Notes: generated from the sequence alone by a model not told the origin. 64,000 nt of DNA from Anadara kagoshimensis (GCA_021292105.1 CM037869.1:40255530-40319529), one strand, 5' to 3'; positions 1 to 11,885 are shown, counted from the stretch's first letter. A program made the numbers and translations.

Positions 1-1128
1 AATATATAGCCCTTAGTTTTTAATCATAAAAAGGGAGCTTGAATTTTATGACCTACAAAGTTCGTTGCGAATTTACATTTATTTCGTGTCAAAAATAATT
101 TGTGAATGAGGAGAACTAGATATGAAAAAATGAATCTCTAGAATGTTTTTATTGATGAATAAAATAATAACTTCTACCCAGATTGAGTTGTATCGAGCGA
201 TGGAAAAAACATACCTTTATTTCAAATGACAGGTATTGTAGAGCGGAGAAAAGAATCGAGATCTGATAGATGTTTGCACTCGGTGCGTATTGACGCTTGA
301 AACGTATCTATTCAATCATGACGGCTAAATGACGTAAAACTCCGCCTCTTTGTCAAATTTGACACGCCTAATCAATATGTTTTCCGTCATTTTAATGCAT
401 TGCTAGGAACAACATGTCATAATCATAGGAAAAAAGATAGCTTTTTTAATTAGCGAAAACCCTAATACGGAATGTAGAGACCACACGAAATTAACACCAA
501 TTCAATGTTAAAACCGAAGGATTGTTCAGAAATAATTGTGCATTAACGTATAAAATTTCAATTATTCTCAATTATAAAATCTTTCCTCTCACCTGTATTG
601 CGATGTCTATAATTTTAATCTGTTTCCCGACTGCTCATATTAAGAGCAAAAAATATAATATGTAGATTGCTAATAATGTATTACCGAAGAACCGAGATGT
701 TAAAAAGCTCCCTTGTCTGATAACTATACAACTATGACAGATTATTCAGATTAGAACGCACAGTCGTTAGTTCCGCCAATTTTCTATCTCAGGTCTTTCA
801 TTTTGACTTGTTGATTAAATTTAATTGATGTTAAATCGATAATCAACTCATGTTTTGTAGATTAAACTGATAATATGCAACGCACAGCGTTTTTATCAAA
901 ATCAAAATCTGAATTTTTTTATATCACGAGTTTTAAATCAGAAAGAAATACACGTCCGTAATCGATCAATCATTTTATGCATAAATGCATATTTTCTTGT
1001 TATGTAAAATACACAACTGTTATATTTATATGTTACTGGAGTTTTGAATTTCTTAGAATGACTGATGGTCTTGGTGTCAAATGCCACTTTCGTTTTTTAT
1101 GCATTGATTTATAAAAAAAAAAAAAAAA
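1..1128. other. AT-rich sequence without recognised gene
   Basis: No long reading frame and no repeat family recognised elsewhere in the window is visible here. The stretch ends in an A-tract at 1113-1128, directly before the tRNA-like head of the SINE that follows. Confidence 0.5.
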
Positions 1129-1380
1129 CAGCGGGGCTCGGTAGTCGTGTAGCCTAGAGCGCGTACCTATGGATCAAAGCGCTTTTCACCACCCGCCTTG
1201 GTTCGAAAACCACTCGCTCGCTAGACATTCTGATGTGGGAAAGTTTGTGAATTCGCTGGCTGAACGTTGCTCATTTTCTCTCGTTACTCCGATTTCATCC
1301 ACTATCCCAGATATGACCACCTAGGTATAAGTGAAAGAATCTTGACTGAAGAATAAAACTCCATTACTCATTTCAACTGG
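1129..1380 (+). mobile_element. tRNA-derived SINE, diverged
   Basis: A tRNA-like head (GGCTCGGTAGTCGTGTAG, then a box-B-like CTTGGTTCGAAAACC near 1195) is followed by a body ending in AAGTGAAAGAATCTTGACTG and ACTCCATTACTCATTTC. That 3' body matches the tails of the SINEs at 39737-40070 and 46103-46435. The head resembles the one at 37662 (shared GGATCA, then ATCACC/TTCACC before the box B). Both halves are mutated, so it is an old copy. It is not a functional tRNA gene. Confidence 0.7.
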
Positions 1381-1739
1381 TCAAAAAACAAACATTTCAC
1401 ATGCCACTGATAAAACAGTGGGACGGGCCACCAATTCAAAGCACGTGGTCTCGGTAGAATTATGAGAGTGAAATGCAGTATTGGTAACCGGTCTAGATTC
1501 CAGCAATTTTATCAAGGAGTCCCAAAGTCCTTATAAACCCACCGAACTTCTGCAAGCAAACTGACAAACATTCCTACACCATAAAATTCAAGCGGAAAAC
1601 AAACACAGGTGGTAAGAAAGGCTAAAATTTATTAATAAGCTAGTTCCTACTATGGGAATTTTATGCAACGACACATACTGCTTTTTAACGCAGGTGGGAT
1701 GGAAGCCTGAACCTCCAGGGCCCTCAATGAAAATGTTAG
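1381..1739. other. unassigned spacer
   Basis: No gene or recognised repeat is visible. The last bases run into the start of a family B copy. Confidence 0.4.
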
Positions 1740-2085
1740 TGGTTGGCATCACAATATTGTTGTGTATCATCTCTCTATCCATGGTTGTCATGGATACTTT
1801 TGATGTCGCATAGTTTCATGTTCTTTTCATTCCTAAAAAAATTGATTTCAAACGTGGTGGATGTAGCTAGCCAAACAGGATATGCTTACCCTTCCAGAGC
1901 ACCCTACCTCACTTTTTTGGTGTATTTTGATGATACAATAGGCGGGTGTATAACTAGCAAACCAGGGATCGTGTGTCCATCCGTAGAACCCGGTCTCACT
2001 TCATTGGTGTAAGTTGAACTGTTTGACAAAATTTGGCAGTTTTTAATAATATTTTTCCTTATGGGAATAAAACTTGAACATTGAC
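1740..2085 (+). repeat. family B repeat, internally duplicated
   Basis: Nearly full-length B: CACAATATTGTTG at the left end, CATAGTTTCATGTTC, the core GTAGCTAGCCAAACAGGA, then a CTCACTT block. The core-to-CTCACTT block appears twice (about 1868-1915 and 1945-2005), so the copy carries an internal partial duplication. The distal end has decayed (AAACTTGAACATTGACT). Confidence 0.72.
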
Positions 2086-2330
2086 TTATTATATTTAAAT
2101 TAACAATAATTCACTGTATGGGATGTTTTCTCATTATCTAAACATGCAAATGTCTTTCTGAATTTAACTCATAAACATGGTAACTCTCTTTTGCCGAAAA
2201 CTGAAAATTACAATTCTGATTATACGTCTAGTTTTTTAGTTTTTTATAGAAAAAATGGTATACGTTTTTTTTAATCAAACGTATTTTAATAAATAATGAC
2301 CAGAACAAGCATGGGTTTTTCTGGTATCTA

Positions 2331-2462
2331 ATAACATATTATACCAGTTTTAATTTTACAGCACTAGACGACCGTTTCGGAATACAATTCCTAATCAGTA
2401 GTGCTTAGACCGAAATTATGAAACCAAAATTGTTTTCAAGATGTTGAAAAGATTACCTTTGA
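2331..2462 (-). repeat. family A repeat, truncated
   Basis: The fixed terminus is at the left (ACATATTATACCAG), followed by ACAGCACTAGACGACC, CGGAATACAATTCC and CAGTAGTGCTTAGACC. The match ends shortly after AAGATGTTGAAAAG. The next recognisable sequence is a family B copy starting within about 10 bp. Confidence 0.8.
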
Positions 2463-2469
2463 AAACAGC

Positions 2470-2705
2470 TGAACTATTAACTATTGATATATTTGACGTC
2501 CCAAAGTTCCATGTTCCTTTCATTCTAAAAAACAACAGTTGATTTCAAACGTGGCGGATGTAGCTAGCCAAACGGGAGGTGCTTACCTTTTCCAGAGCAC
2601 GCCACCTCACTTATTTGTGTAGTTCATGAACGTGTTTAACTTAATTTGTCAGTTTTCAATATTTTAATTATTGGGTTGTAATTTGAACATGGGATTGTCA
2701 TGTTT
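2470..2705 (+). repeat. family B repeat
   Basis: Contains TTTGACGTCCCAAAGTTCC, the core GTAGCTAGCCAAACGGGAGG, a degraded CCACCTCACTT block and GTGTTTAACTTAATTTGTCAG. The left end of B is missing and its place is next to the family A copy at 2331-2462. Confidence 0.72.
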
Positions 2706-3754
2706 AAATTCCTACCAATGAAAATAATCCAATTTATGGAAGGTTTCCTGATTATCAACTTTCTGTCTTTCTAGTATGATAACCCTATATTTTTGAAAAC
2801 TGAACTTTAAAATTATTTTTTTAAAAATAACAATGTTGTTTTTTTTTCTTGAAAAAAAAAAAAACTGCATAATTATTTTAAATCAAATGTACTTTTAATG
2901 TTGTAAAAGGTCGAGATCATGCATTGTTTTTCTGAAATCTTACTTTGAAAAAATGAAAAAAAAGGAAAAACAGCTGAAATAATGAGTTTATTAAAATGTC
3001 GTTTAACGACGTGCATTAAATCACAATATATAGGCCATTAATTTAAGAAACCGTTCATTGTTGTCTATGAGAGGTTCATGCTTCTCTGCGTTTTCCCATG
3101 CTTCGCTTCCTGGCTGGAACGAAAAATTCATTTGGTTATGAATTATTACTCCGAGATCTTGGATAGATATGCAAATGAGCAGACCTTGAATAAATTTTAG
3201 ATAGCAGTTATTGTCATCGGTTTTGTTTTTATAGCTAAAGCTTTTGAAATTTTTATCTTTGAAATTTGAGAAACGAGTTATGACGAGCAACAATCAATTT
3301 GTCAAACGCATCCACATTTGAAGGCTTTGGTTTTAATATTTATGGTATGGCATGGTAAGACGCTATTTGATCAACATGCTGAACAGATAGAGTCGATTGA
3401 GTTTTAACATTTTCTATTTAGAGTTTTTGTCTTTTTTGTATTTAAAGTGATTTGAGGTTAACCATGAGTTAGGATTGCGCGTGTTCTGAAATTAAATGAA
3501 CAACATATTTCAATTACCAAGGCAAGTTAATAGATTTTTCCGTTTGATAACTCCGGTAAATATTTTACAAATGTGATTTGTTTGAGAGTTATGATATGGA
3601 TTCGTTTAAGCGAATAAGTTAAAAAAGAATAAAATCAAAATTACCTGTGATGCCATACCAAGGTTAAAATGAGAAAGATAAATACTAGATACTGGTACCT
3701 AGCAACTGCCAACACAACCAGGAACAAGGGACAATACAAGAAATTACCAAACAC
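2706..3754. other. AT-rich spacer without recognised gene
   Basis: Homopolymer-rich AT sequence (T and A runs at about 2840-2865). The only frame of moderate length, 90 codons on the minus strand at 3021-3293, has no motif I recognise and no sign of splicing context. I treat it as chance. Confidence 0.45.
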
Positions 3755-4200
3755 AAACATACCGGTCAATGTCAAAACCACAATCCAAAAGAAAGTAAAA
3801 ACTTTGAAAACAGCCAAATTATTTGTCCATAATCAAAAACAAACATATTAATCTATGTCCAAATCACAATCCATCCAGAATCAAAGCAAAAACTTTGAAA
3901 AATTACAAATAAGTTTAAACATGTTAACTTCCACCTGGGAAATGAGACCGGGTGCTCCGGAAGGATAGGCACCTCCCGTTAGCTAGCCATACCTGCCACG
4001 TGTGTATTAAAGATTAAGTGAAAGGATTATGGAACTATGGGACGTCAAATATATCAAGGGCAATCTTGGACACAGAGACATCAAACTTGAAATCAGCAAA
4101 CACAAACACACCGGACCATGTCCACAAACCTCAATCACAAAAACAAAGCAAAAATTTAGACCTGGTGCTCCGGAAGGTTAAGCACCTTCTGTCTAGCTAA
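3755..4200 (-). repeat. three family B copies in tandem
   Basis: A partial copy at about 3755-3827, a nearly complete copy at 3828-4093 and a partial copy at about 4094-4200, all in the same orientation. Each begins with the ACAAACATA-type end and runs toward GTGCTCCGGAAGG. The middle copy keeps the full path through GCCACGTGTGT, ACTATGGGACGTCAAATA and GACATCAAACTTG. The copies abut directly, which suggests local tandem duplication or repeated insertion at copy ends. Confidence 0.75.
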
Positions 4201-4499
4201 GGTAGAATGAGAAAATTACAACAGGAAAACACTTGCTTATCAGCAGGAAAGACAACAAAGATGAACATATCAAGTATATGATGAAACAGATAAACATGAC
4301 CAGAAAAAATGACACATTCTACAAATGTATTAGTTTCGTCACGAAAATTATAAAACCCTGGAAATTATTGTTTAACAGTTAAATATTTAAAATAATATAT
4401 GTTAATTTAAAAGTTCCAAAGAACTTTATAAAATGTTATATTTATAACAATTTATCATGGGAATGCTTCAGGTTTTTTAAGTTAAAATTAATGTGAAAC

Positions 4500-4625
4500 A
4501 ATATATTCCAACGTTTTAAAAGCAAAGTAAAGAAAATAGATAACTGGCAAAAAAGTCTAAAAAGAGGACTTTCTACCAGGGAAGTTAGACTACTTGCTCC
4601 AGAAGAGCAAGCACCGCCTAGAAAT
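4500..4625 (-). repeat. family B fragment
   Basis: Matches the distal half of B in reverse: AAAAGCAAAGTAAAG, AACTGGCAAA, CTACCAGGGAAGTTAGAC and GCTCCAGAAGAGCAAGCACC. It stops at the GCTAGC core. Confidence 0.65.
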
Positions 4626-5059
4626 ACACTCACCCACCAACCAAAAAGTATATGTCGATGTATGTAATTAGTTTGTGAAAGTAATATGATAGAAACAGAG
4701 ATTCCCATGGAAATATGTACGTGACAACAGGCAATTCAATCAAAAAAGGACACTTTATGAAACAAACAAGAAAAAGAAAAAAGACAAACACAAAAATTTA
4801 ATAAAAAAAAATTTGGACTGTATGTTATATGGAGAACTAGTAAAAAATTATTGCATTTTTTTAAAAAATCGATAACAAATAAATATTTTTTTAAAATAAT
4901 CCCGCTTATTTTGAGTTTTATTATGTTTGTAGCATTATAAAGTATATATTATTGTAAAATACTGAAGAAGTCAAGTCTTCCAAATGTTAGTATATAGAAA
5001 ATATTTCAGAGCAAAAATTTTGTTATGTGATATTTTTATAAAAATTAGCCAATCATTAT
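4626..5059. other. AT-rich spacer
   Basis: Poly-A-rich sequence with no recognised gene or repeat. Confidence 0.4.
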
Positions 5060-5263
5060 GTTCTAACTTTTCATCACTGTATAAAGTGTAACGTTCAAAA
5101 ATATACAAGATGGCATGTTCTTATTTCTAATCTTTACATAAAATGAGACAATTGCAACTAAGACAGTTGTCAAGATTTTTTTAATTTTTTAATTTCAATA
5201 TTAATTATAATATTAAATATGAATCAACTTTGCCATATGGTAATTTTATGTTTTAATCTATAT

Positions 5264-5655
5264 AAATTACATATTATACCAGTTTTAATTTCACAGCACT
5301 AGACGGCCGTTTCGGAATACAATTCCTCATCAGTAGTGCTTGGACCAAAATTATGAAACCAAAATTATTTAAGATGTTGAAAAGCTACCCAAAGGAACAA
5401 AATATATTTTACCAAATTAAGCTAAGGAAATACTTTGCATGAGGGAGTATACCTTAGTTTTTGAGAAGTTTCAAATTTTAACTTGCAGGAAATCTAGACA
5501 ATTATAGTATATTTCTGACAATAATACGAAATTATTGCCTACTGAGTTTGTGATATCTTCGGGCACCAGCCACCAGCAGAGATATCGGCTCAGGGGTTTA
5601 AATTACATATCATGTTTTAATTTTACAGCACTAGACGGCCGTTTCGGAATACAAT
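5264..5655 (-). repeat. family A tandem dimer
   Basis: One complete unit (5264-5599) followed head-to-tail by the first 56 bp of a second (5600-5655). The period is 336 bp. The complete unit holds ACAGCACTAGACGGCC, CATCAGTAGTGCTTGGACC, TTTTACCAAATTAAGC, GGGAGTATACCTTAG and, unique to long copies, CACCAGCCACCAGCAGAGA. The dimer sits inside the minisatellite at 5060-6910. Confidence 0.85.
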
Positions 5656-5767
5656 AAAACGAGACATTCAACATGAATAGAGTACTATTTTATTTCTTAT
5701 TATAATTGACACATTAAAAATTAGCAAAGGTTTTCATTGCTTATTCTTATTTTCCATATAAAACCAG

Positions 5768-6024
5768 GCCCCGGTTTCAGAATCATTCCTTAGCTAAGAT
5801 TTTCCTTAACTTAAATCTTGAAAAATTTCAATCCTTTATAATTTTGTTAATTTTGAAGATATTCAGGAATTTAAGGTGTCAATCTTAAGATTTTTGCTAC
5901 ATTAAAACATCTGCATTTAGTTTTGACAAAAGTATCCATCAGTAATTGCAAAAAGAGATTACCAAAATTTTTTTAATTTAGGTTAAGGAAAATCTTAGCT
6001 AAGGAATGATTGTGAAACCGGGGC
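5768..6024. mobile_element. family C MITE, copy 1
   Basis: A 257 bp non-autonomous element with terminal inverted repeats of about 40 bp starting GCCCCGGTTTCA and continuing AATCATTCCTTAGC. It is flanked by CAG at 5765-5767 and 6025-6027, read as a 3-bp target duplication. There is no coding capacity. It is inserted in the 60-bp minisatellite. A 3-bp duplication suits a PIF/Harbinger-type transposase, but that is inference without any encoded protein. Confidence 0.85.
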
Positions 6025-6910
6025 CAGGAATTATATATACACACACTAACCTTATGCTAATTATTAACTTTTTTAATAAAATGAGACATTCAAAATTAGC
6101 ACAATTGTAATATGCAATTTTTATCTCTATCTCTAGACGAAATAAGACATTGTCTATTAAACACAGTTGTCATGTACTGATTTTTAATTTGTATATGAAA
6201 AAGACACTCAAAATGAGCATAGTTGTCATGTACTGTTTTAGTTTTTTTAAATTTTGATATGGAAAAAACATTTAAAATGAAAGCAGTTGCAACATGCTAA
6301 TTTATAATATGTAGATACAATGAAAAATTCAACGCTAACACAGTTTTCAACCTCTAACAAAATGAAATGTTCATAATAAAAACAGTTGCCAAGCATATTT
6401 TTTTTATTGTTTAGCAGAAAAGCATTCAAATTTGACACAGCCGTCATGTTCTCTTTTTATTTCAACATAAAACGAGACATTAAAATTAAATAATATAGCT
6501 ACAACGTGCTAATTTTATTTTTTATACTTAGATAAAATGTAAAATGCAAAATTTAATCAGTTGCCACATGCTTATTTCTTATTTGTAATTGAAATAAAAT
6601 GAGACATTGATAATTTTTCATTTTTATATTGAAACACATCCAAAGATAACACAGCTGCAAAAGGCTAATTTTGTTTTTTATTTATCTTTATATTAATTAA
6701 AAAAATCAAAATAAGCAAAGTTGTCATGCGTTATCTTTTTGTTAAAAGAAACATTCAAAATATATAGTTACCGTGTGTTCGCTTTTAATTTGTAAATAAA
6801 AGTTGACATACAAAATTAGCACCATTGCTTTTTGCTAATTTCTTAATTTCTATCAAAACGTGACACTCAAAATTACTATAGTTGCCATGTGCTTGTTTTA
6901 GATTTTTATT

Positions 6911-8264
6911 TTTATACAGTAATTCGAATTAGGGCATGACATGAAATCTTACAAATTTTCGGTATATAGTACCGGGACTTGTTTTTACATTAAGTCAATA
7001 ATTTTTCGATTAAAGATTTTTTCCTCTATTAGAAATTACAATATAAATAAAATATAGAATATATTTCACATATATTGACATTTAAAAAAATATTTGATGG
7101 TGGTCGGAAAAGGTTTTGACAGGATTTTAATGTCACTGATGGCGGTGTTACATCCCACGATGACGGAGTATTATAATTGCATCATTCTGAGTATTTTGGA
7201 TACAATGCCGAATTGTCCGATGGTGATGTATTTGAATCATAATTTCTACCTAGCCTTATAAAATGTAATTATGTATAAAATAAATATGAGCGAATCCGTT
7301 AGTATAAGTAAATATTTGAATATAGTAATTCTCCACGGGGCATTAAGAGCTCTTTGGTTCTAACCTAATACTGACAACGCCCTATTATGTGGCAGAACAA
7401 TGGTGGCATTGAAACTGGTTTCAACTCCTTTAAAAACGTCCCAGTCTTCCTTACAATTATTTTCAATATTGATTAAAAGCGAGGACATTTAGAATTAAAC
7501 ATTTAAGAACTGTTAATGCTATGTGTGTTAAGATAAAAATTATTTTCAAGTTTAATTATTTTCAAATATCCTCAAAACTGTAATTAAAGTCAAGAACCAT
7601 ATATTTGAATTTTTTGTTTCGTGGGAATCCACATTTTTGTTGTGAGAATACTCTTGAAACGAATTAGTTTGGAGAACTCTAATTTCAAGTAGTGTTCCGT
7701 CTCAAGTTGTAATGGTCTCTCTCCCAAACCCCTATCATCTTGACTATTCCTCTATGCATTATTTTATACGTTATTGTCATCTTACTTTTGCCACCAGTTA
7801 TGTAAAAAAAATATTCTCTGCAAAAAAACAATTGTATGCCTACTGCAATAAAGATAATGAATTTGAAAATAAAAATCAAAATTTAAATCTCTATTTTTCT
7901 ATTTTCTATTTCTTCTTTTATTCTTTTAAATCTAGATTTTGTATTTTTTGCTTTAGAGAAAAATCATAACGTAGCTCTCCTTGTGTCAATGTATGCAAAC
8001 CTTTTCAAAAACCTCTTTACGCCACTTTCATAAATCATGCACAATTGTATTATAATCTTGATATAAATACTGATAAAATGAAAGAAGCAGATAATTATTA
8101 TTATGTAAAACTAGTGTAATAAAATGTTCAACAAAAAATATACACAACATCTTAAAGTTTCTTATGAATATTTGAATTTAATAATAAAAAATGAAAAAGG
8201 CGGAAAACGCACTAGTCTAATAGAATTAAATATATTCATTTTCACGATATTATTAAAAGTAAAT

Positions 8265-8268
<4 letters not shown>
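6911..8268. other. AT-rich spacer without recognised gene
   Basis: No gene, no long reading frame and no family recognised from elsewhere in the window. Confidence 0.45.

Positions 8269-8314
<46 letters not shown>
8269..8314. repeat. (GA)n microsatellite
   Basis: Uninterrupted GA dinucleotide run of 46 bp. It creates spurious Arg-Glu and Leu-Ser reading frames on the two strands. Confidence 0.97.
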
Positions 8315-8316
<2 letters not shown>

Positions 8317-8574
8317 CTGTTGAATGATAAAAGGAAAAGTAAGACCAATATTAAAACATGAATATTTTCATCAACGATGAGATTAACAACATACAATATA
8401 CCAATCAGTTGTAGTGATATTATTAGATAGAGATAAAATGATCTGTTCACCATACTGCTATATTAATAATTTGCATTTTTGTTAATTATATATTTCAAAA
8501 TACATTCGAAAAATTTGCATTAAAGTTTATTTATTGTAGAAATCTTCCAAGCACATACTTAACTTATAAAGTTT

Positions 8575-8850
8575 AATGACCATCATCACAATATCGGGAT
8601 TAGTACAATATCTTTGTATCGCAAATTACCCTTGATATATTTCGCGTATCATTGTTTCATGTTCTATGTTTCTATTATTCTCAATTTTGATGTCATATAT
8701 AGCGCTTGTAGCTAGCTAAAAAGGAGCTGCTTACTTTTCCGGAGAACCCGGCCTCACTTCCTGGTGGAAGTCTACGTGTTTAACGTAATTTGCCAGTATC
8801 TATTTTGCTTTGGGGTTGAAATTTGGACATGTATTGGTATGTTTGTTTTT
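8575..8850 (+). repeat. family B repeat, near full length
   Basis: Starts TAATGACCATCATCACAATAT, passes GTAGCTAGCTAAAAAGGAG, CCGGCCTCACTTCCTGGTGG and GTGTTTAACGTAATTTGCC, and ends GGACATGTATTGGTATGTTT with a T run. Both B ends can be recognised. Confidence 0.78.
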
Positions 8851-8904
8851 TTTTATTTATAGGCATTTGATAGCACAAGACAATTTAACTATTGAAACAA
8901 TAAA

Positions 8905-9035
8905 ACTAGCTAGACAGAAGATGCTTACCCTTTCGAGGCACCCGGCCTAAATTCCTTGGTAGAAATTGACGTGCTTAGTTTAATATGCCGGTTCCTAATG
9001 TTTTTCTTTTGCTTTTGGGATTGAACTTATGTGAT
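8905..9035 (+). repeat. family B fragment
   Basis: Begins at the core (AACTAGCTAGACAGAAGATG) and continues CACCCGGCCTAAATTCC to TTTTGGGATTGAACTT. It follows the previous copy in the same orientation with about 55 bp between them. Confidence 0.7.
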
Positions 9036-9274
9036 ATCCCGATATCCTTGCGCTTTCAGACTTTTGTAAAAAAGTGCTCAAGTGTCTAGGTACATGTTTC
9101 GCTTTTTTTGTCAATTATTCATATATAGTTTTGGAATTTAGATAGTATCTTCAACGACAAATGTCATTAAGACTTCAATTAACAATTAAAAACTTTGAAA
9201 ACTTAAAATATTAATTAACAAATCTCCCATGTTTACCTTCAATATCCACTCATTTTGCAGAAAAAATTAACTTG

Positions 9275-9454
9275 AGGTAAACCTGTTTGTAAAGGATAAC
9301 TATTCAAAAGGACCCATTCAAAGTGACTTTTATTGGCAGGTGACCCTGATTACATATTTAAATTGTATCAATATACAGTGATTAGGAAACACATTACTGA
9401 CCTTTAAAATCAGGCGTTCTTTTTACAAAGGTGATCTTTTAGGCAGGTTTGACT
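9275..9454 (+). repeat. family G element, degenerate
   Basis: Left end GTAAACCTGTTTGTAAAGGA and right end TTTTAGGCAGGTTTGACTA correspond to the inverted ends of G. The interior is strongly diverged. It lies about 10 bp from the better-preserved G copy at 9466-9635 in the same orientation. Confidence 0.55.
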
Positions 9455-9465
9455 ATATATAAATG

Positions 9466-9635
9466 CAGTCCAACCAGCCTTAAAGGTCACCTCTATATAA
9501 AAGCCACCTGCTTATAAAGGCCAGTAGATTTGTATCACAATTATTCTTTATTCATAATATTTGAACCGGTATATAAAGGTTATTTGCCGATAAAGGCCAC
9601 TTTTACTGGTTGGCCTTTATAGACAGGTTTGACTG
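9466..9635 (+). mobile_element. family G MITE
   Basis: 170 bp with inverted ends CAGTCCAACCAGCC at the left and ATAGACAGGTTTGACTG at the right, plus repeated internal TATAAAGGCCAC-type blocks. The right flank begins TA but the left flank does not. The copy at 57569-57747 shows TA on both sides. Confidence 0.75.
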
Positions 9636-10260
9636 TACACGAAAAATATAAATTACATGAAACTTTAATGTAATATAGGTATTGAAGTTAAGAAAACCCT
9701 AAATGTACCGAGTAGCCTTAAATGAAAATTTCTAATATGACACTTCAATCAAGAATATGTTAATAACGTGTATAATTAAAAGAGAAACGTGTTAATTGTG
9801 GTACTCAATTTGCAAAGACTTCAGTTATCCCTATTACAATATAATTCTACCCTAAAAGCTAAAATCTGAAAAATTCATAAACACTAAAACCCTCAGAGAA
9901 TTTCATTCTGTAAACTACATAGAACGTGACCCGCGCGACATCTGTGCACGAAATGACCTTTCCGTTTCATTTATTTTAGATTAATCCGCTGTATCAGAAA
10001 TTTAAATTAGCGAGTGTGAATATTTTTGTGGTATCAAAATAGAAACATATTGCTTCCGTTGAAATCAATTATAGCCTAAATTACATTCCTCTCCTTCTTT
10101 AATTATGTTTTTCACTTCATATAACTTAACTTATACATACCATGATATTCAATTTGATTTAATGATATTTTCTACTAGTGAGAGTTTCTTCCCTTCAACA
10201 AGGAAATATTCGTTCGTTTGAATCTAACTTTCCTAAATGTTCAAAATCTAAATAAAAAAT
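9636..10260. other. AT-rich spacer
   Basis: No gene or recognised repeat family. Confidence 0.4.
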
Positions 10261-10530
10261 TAAGGTATACTTCCTTATTTTAAGTATTTCGTTCAATAAA
10301 AACTTCGCCGTTTCATTATGTTTTTAACCTTTAGTATGAAAGGTTGGTTTCACAAATTCGGTCCAAGCACTACTGATATGCATTTTGTTAAGTATTTCGT
10401 TCAATAAAAACTTGGTCGTTTCATATGTTTTCAACCCCTAGAGAAAAGGCTGGTTTCACAATTTTGGTCCAAGAATTTCTGATGAGGATTTTGATTCCGA
10501 TATGGCAGCCTAGTGTTGCATAACTAAAAC
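10261..10530 (+). repeat. family A relic with internal 108-bp duplication
   Basis: Contains two successive copies of the A segment TTAAGTATTTCGTTCAATAA through GGTCCAAG, starting at 10280 and 10388. Only the second continues into GATGAGGATTTTGATTCCGA and CCTAGTG. The fixed terminus is degraded (TAACTAAAAC). Confidence 0.65.
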
Positions 10531-10708
10531 CGTTTTAGTATTAGTTTTGATAAATTGTTTTATCAACTAATGCATACAAATGTAAATGTCCATGTATTGT
10601 AATGATTTATGTGATATCTATGCTGTATTTACGAAAAAAGAACAACTAAATTTCGCCTTTTCGGGCTGATATTGTACCTTCAATGATAACAAACAACTAA
10701 TGCTAATT

Positions 10709-10920
10709 TTACTGCTTGTTAAATTTGAAATTACTCAAAAACGCAGGTATACTCTCTCGTGCATTTCCTTAGAACAATTTGGTAAAAATATTTTGGTCCT
10801 TTCGATATTTTTCAACATTTTGAATAAAATTTAGTTTCACAATTTAAGTCTAAGCACTACTGATGATGACTTGTTTTCCGAATCAGTCGTCTAGTGCCCT
10901 AAAATTACAACTGGTATAAT
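10709..10920 (+). repeat. family A repeat
   Basis: Runs from ACTGCTTGTTAAATTTG through CAGGTATACTCTCTCG, TCTAAGCACTACTGATGA and CGTCTAGTGCCCTAAAA to the fixed terminus CTGGTATAATATATAATTT. It is truncated at its left compared with the full 336-339 bp unit. Confidence 0.78.
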
Positions 10921-10939
10921 ATATAATTTACACACGTAA

Positions 10940-11045
10940 ACGTCGATCAGGGAAATGAGACCGGGTGTTTCCGAATGCTGAGCATCCCCAATGTTAAACT
11001 ATATACACCTGCCATATGTAATAACAAAACTGAGAATGAAAACTA
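10940..11045 (-). repeat. family B fragment
   Basis: Reverse-orientation core: CAGGGAAATGAGACCGGGTG, GAGCATCCCCAATGTTAAAC, ACACCTGCCATATG and AACTGAGAATGAAAA. The GCTAGC core has decayed. Confidence 0.65.
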
Positions 11046-11184
11046 AATTAAAAGGCAAACGCATTCAGATAACTAGGACAAGAAAAAGTTAAAATCCCGA
11101 CTTTGAGTTGACGTTGGAATTGTGATTATGATATTTATGTTAATTTATTTTATCAACTTGTTACATGTCATAAAACATTCATAA

Positions 11185-11375
11185 CCCGAAATACCAACCT
11201 CACTTCCCTTGTAGAAATTCATGTGTAAATTAAAAGTTTTTTTGCTTGTTTTAAAAGCACTATTGATGATAAAAGTTACTCCGAAACGACCGCCTACTAC
11301 TAACAAATTAAAACGGGGATTATTAATAAATTTACTTTGCTTTTTGGATTGTGTTTTAACATGGACAGGTATTTT
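11185..11375 (+). repeat. family B fragment split by a family A relic
   Basis: B sequence ACCTCACTTCCCTTGTAG at the left and TTTACTTTGCTTTTTGGATT at the right flank an A relic at about 11265-11325 (GCACTATTGATGAT, CCGAAACGACCGCCTA). This is a degraded version of the A-in-B nesting seen clearly at 15826-16345. Confidence 0.55.
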
Positions 11376-11659
11376 TGGTTAAATACAAAGGTAAAGTATC
11401 ATCATATCCCGTCTTAAAGACTTACGAGACACGAATCTATAGCAAACATAATAGTGGTCGACCATAAAAGAAATACTCAGAGCGGTCGACAATGCATGAA
11501 ATGATCAAAACTCGTACTTAACTGTATAATAGTTCCTGCCCTTTTTTCATTCGAAAAACACAGGCCACTGCTAGTAAAACCACTTGAATGGTAAGAACTC
11601 TCGTAAGTATTTAAACCAAAACCTAGACATTAATTCCAGTCGTCCCCTCCAATGTCACA

Positions 11660-11885
11660 AACCAAAAAGAAACATACCAATACACATTCAAACCACATTC
11701 CAAAAAGCAAAATGTAAATGTCCTCCCGGGAAGTGAGACCGAAAGTTCAGAATGGGTAAGCACTTCCTGTTTAGCTAGCTATACTCGCCACGTGGTGTTA
11801 AATTGAAATTGAGAATAAAAGGAATTATGCGACATCAAATGTGTCCAGCGTAATTTTAGATACAGAGACATCATACTTATCAACA
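11660..11885 (-). repeat. family B, left arm of inverted pair
   Basis: Begins AAACATACCAATACACATTC and runs through GGAAGTGAGACCG, CCTGTTTAGCTAGCTATAC and GCCACGTGGTG to GACATCATACTTATCAACAA. It pairs with the opposite-orientation copy at 12085-12350 across about 200 bp of unrelated sequence. Confidence 0.78.

Larger units (their letters stand above)
5060..6910. repeat. degenerate roughly 60-bp minisatellite I
   Basis: At least 15 diverged units with the approximate consensus ATAAAATGAGACATTCAAAA, then TTAGCACAGTTGTCATGTGC, then a T-rich link. Unit starts are recognisable near 6084, 6144, 6201, 6265, 6323, 6414, 6470, 6532, 6596, 6705, 6745, 6800 and 6856, so the period is roughly 40-70 bp. 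The array is interrupted by a family A dimer (5264-5655) and a family C element (5768-6024). Matching units lie on both sides of each insertion. Confidence 0.75.

Noticed and set aside
8124-8453. Arg-Glu and Leu-Ser rich small proteins
   Set aside because: They are produced by the (GA)n microsatellite read on either strand.
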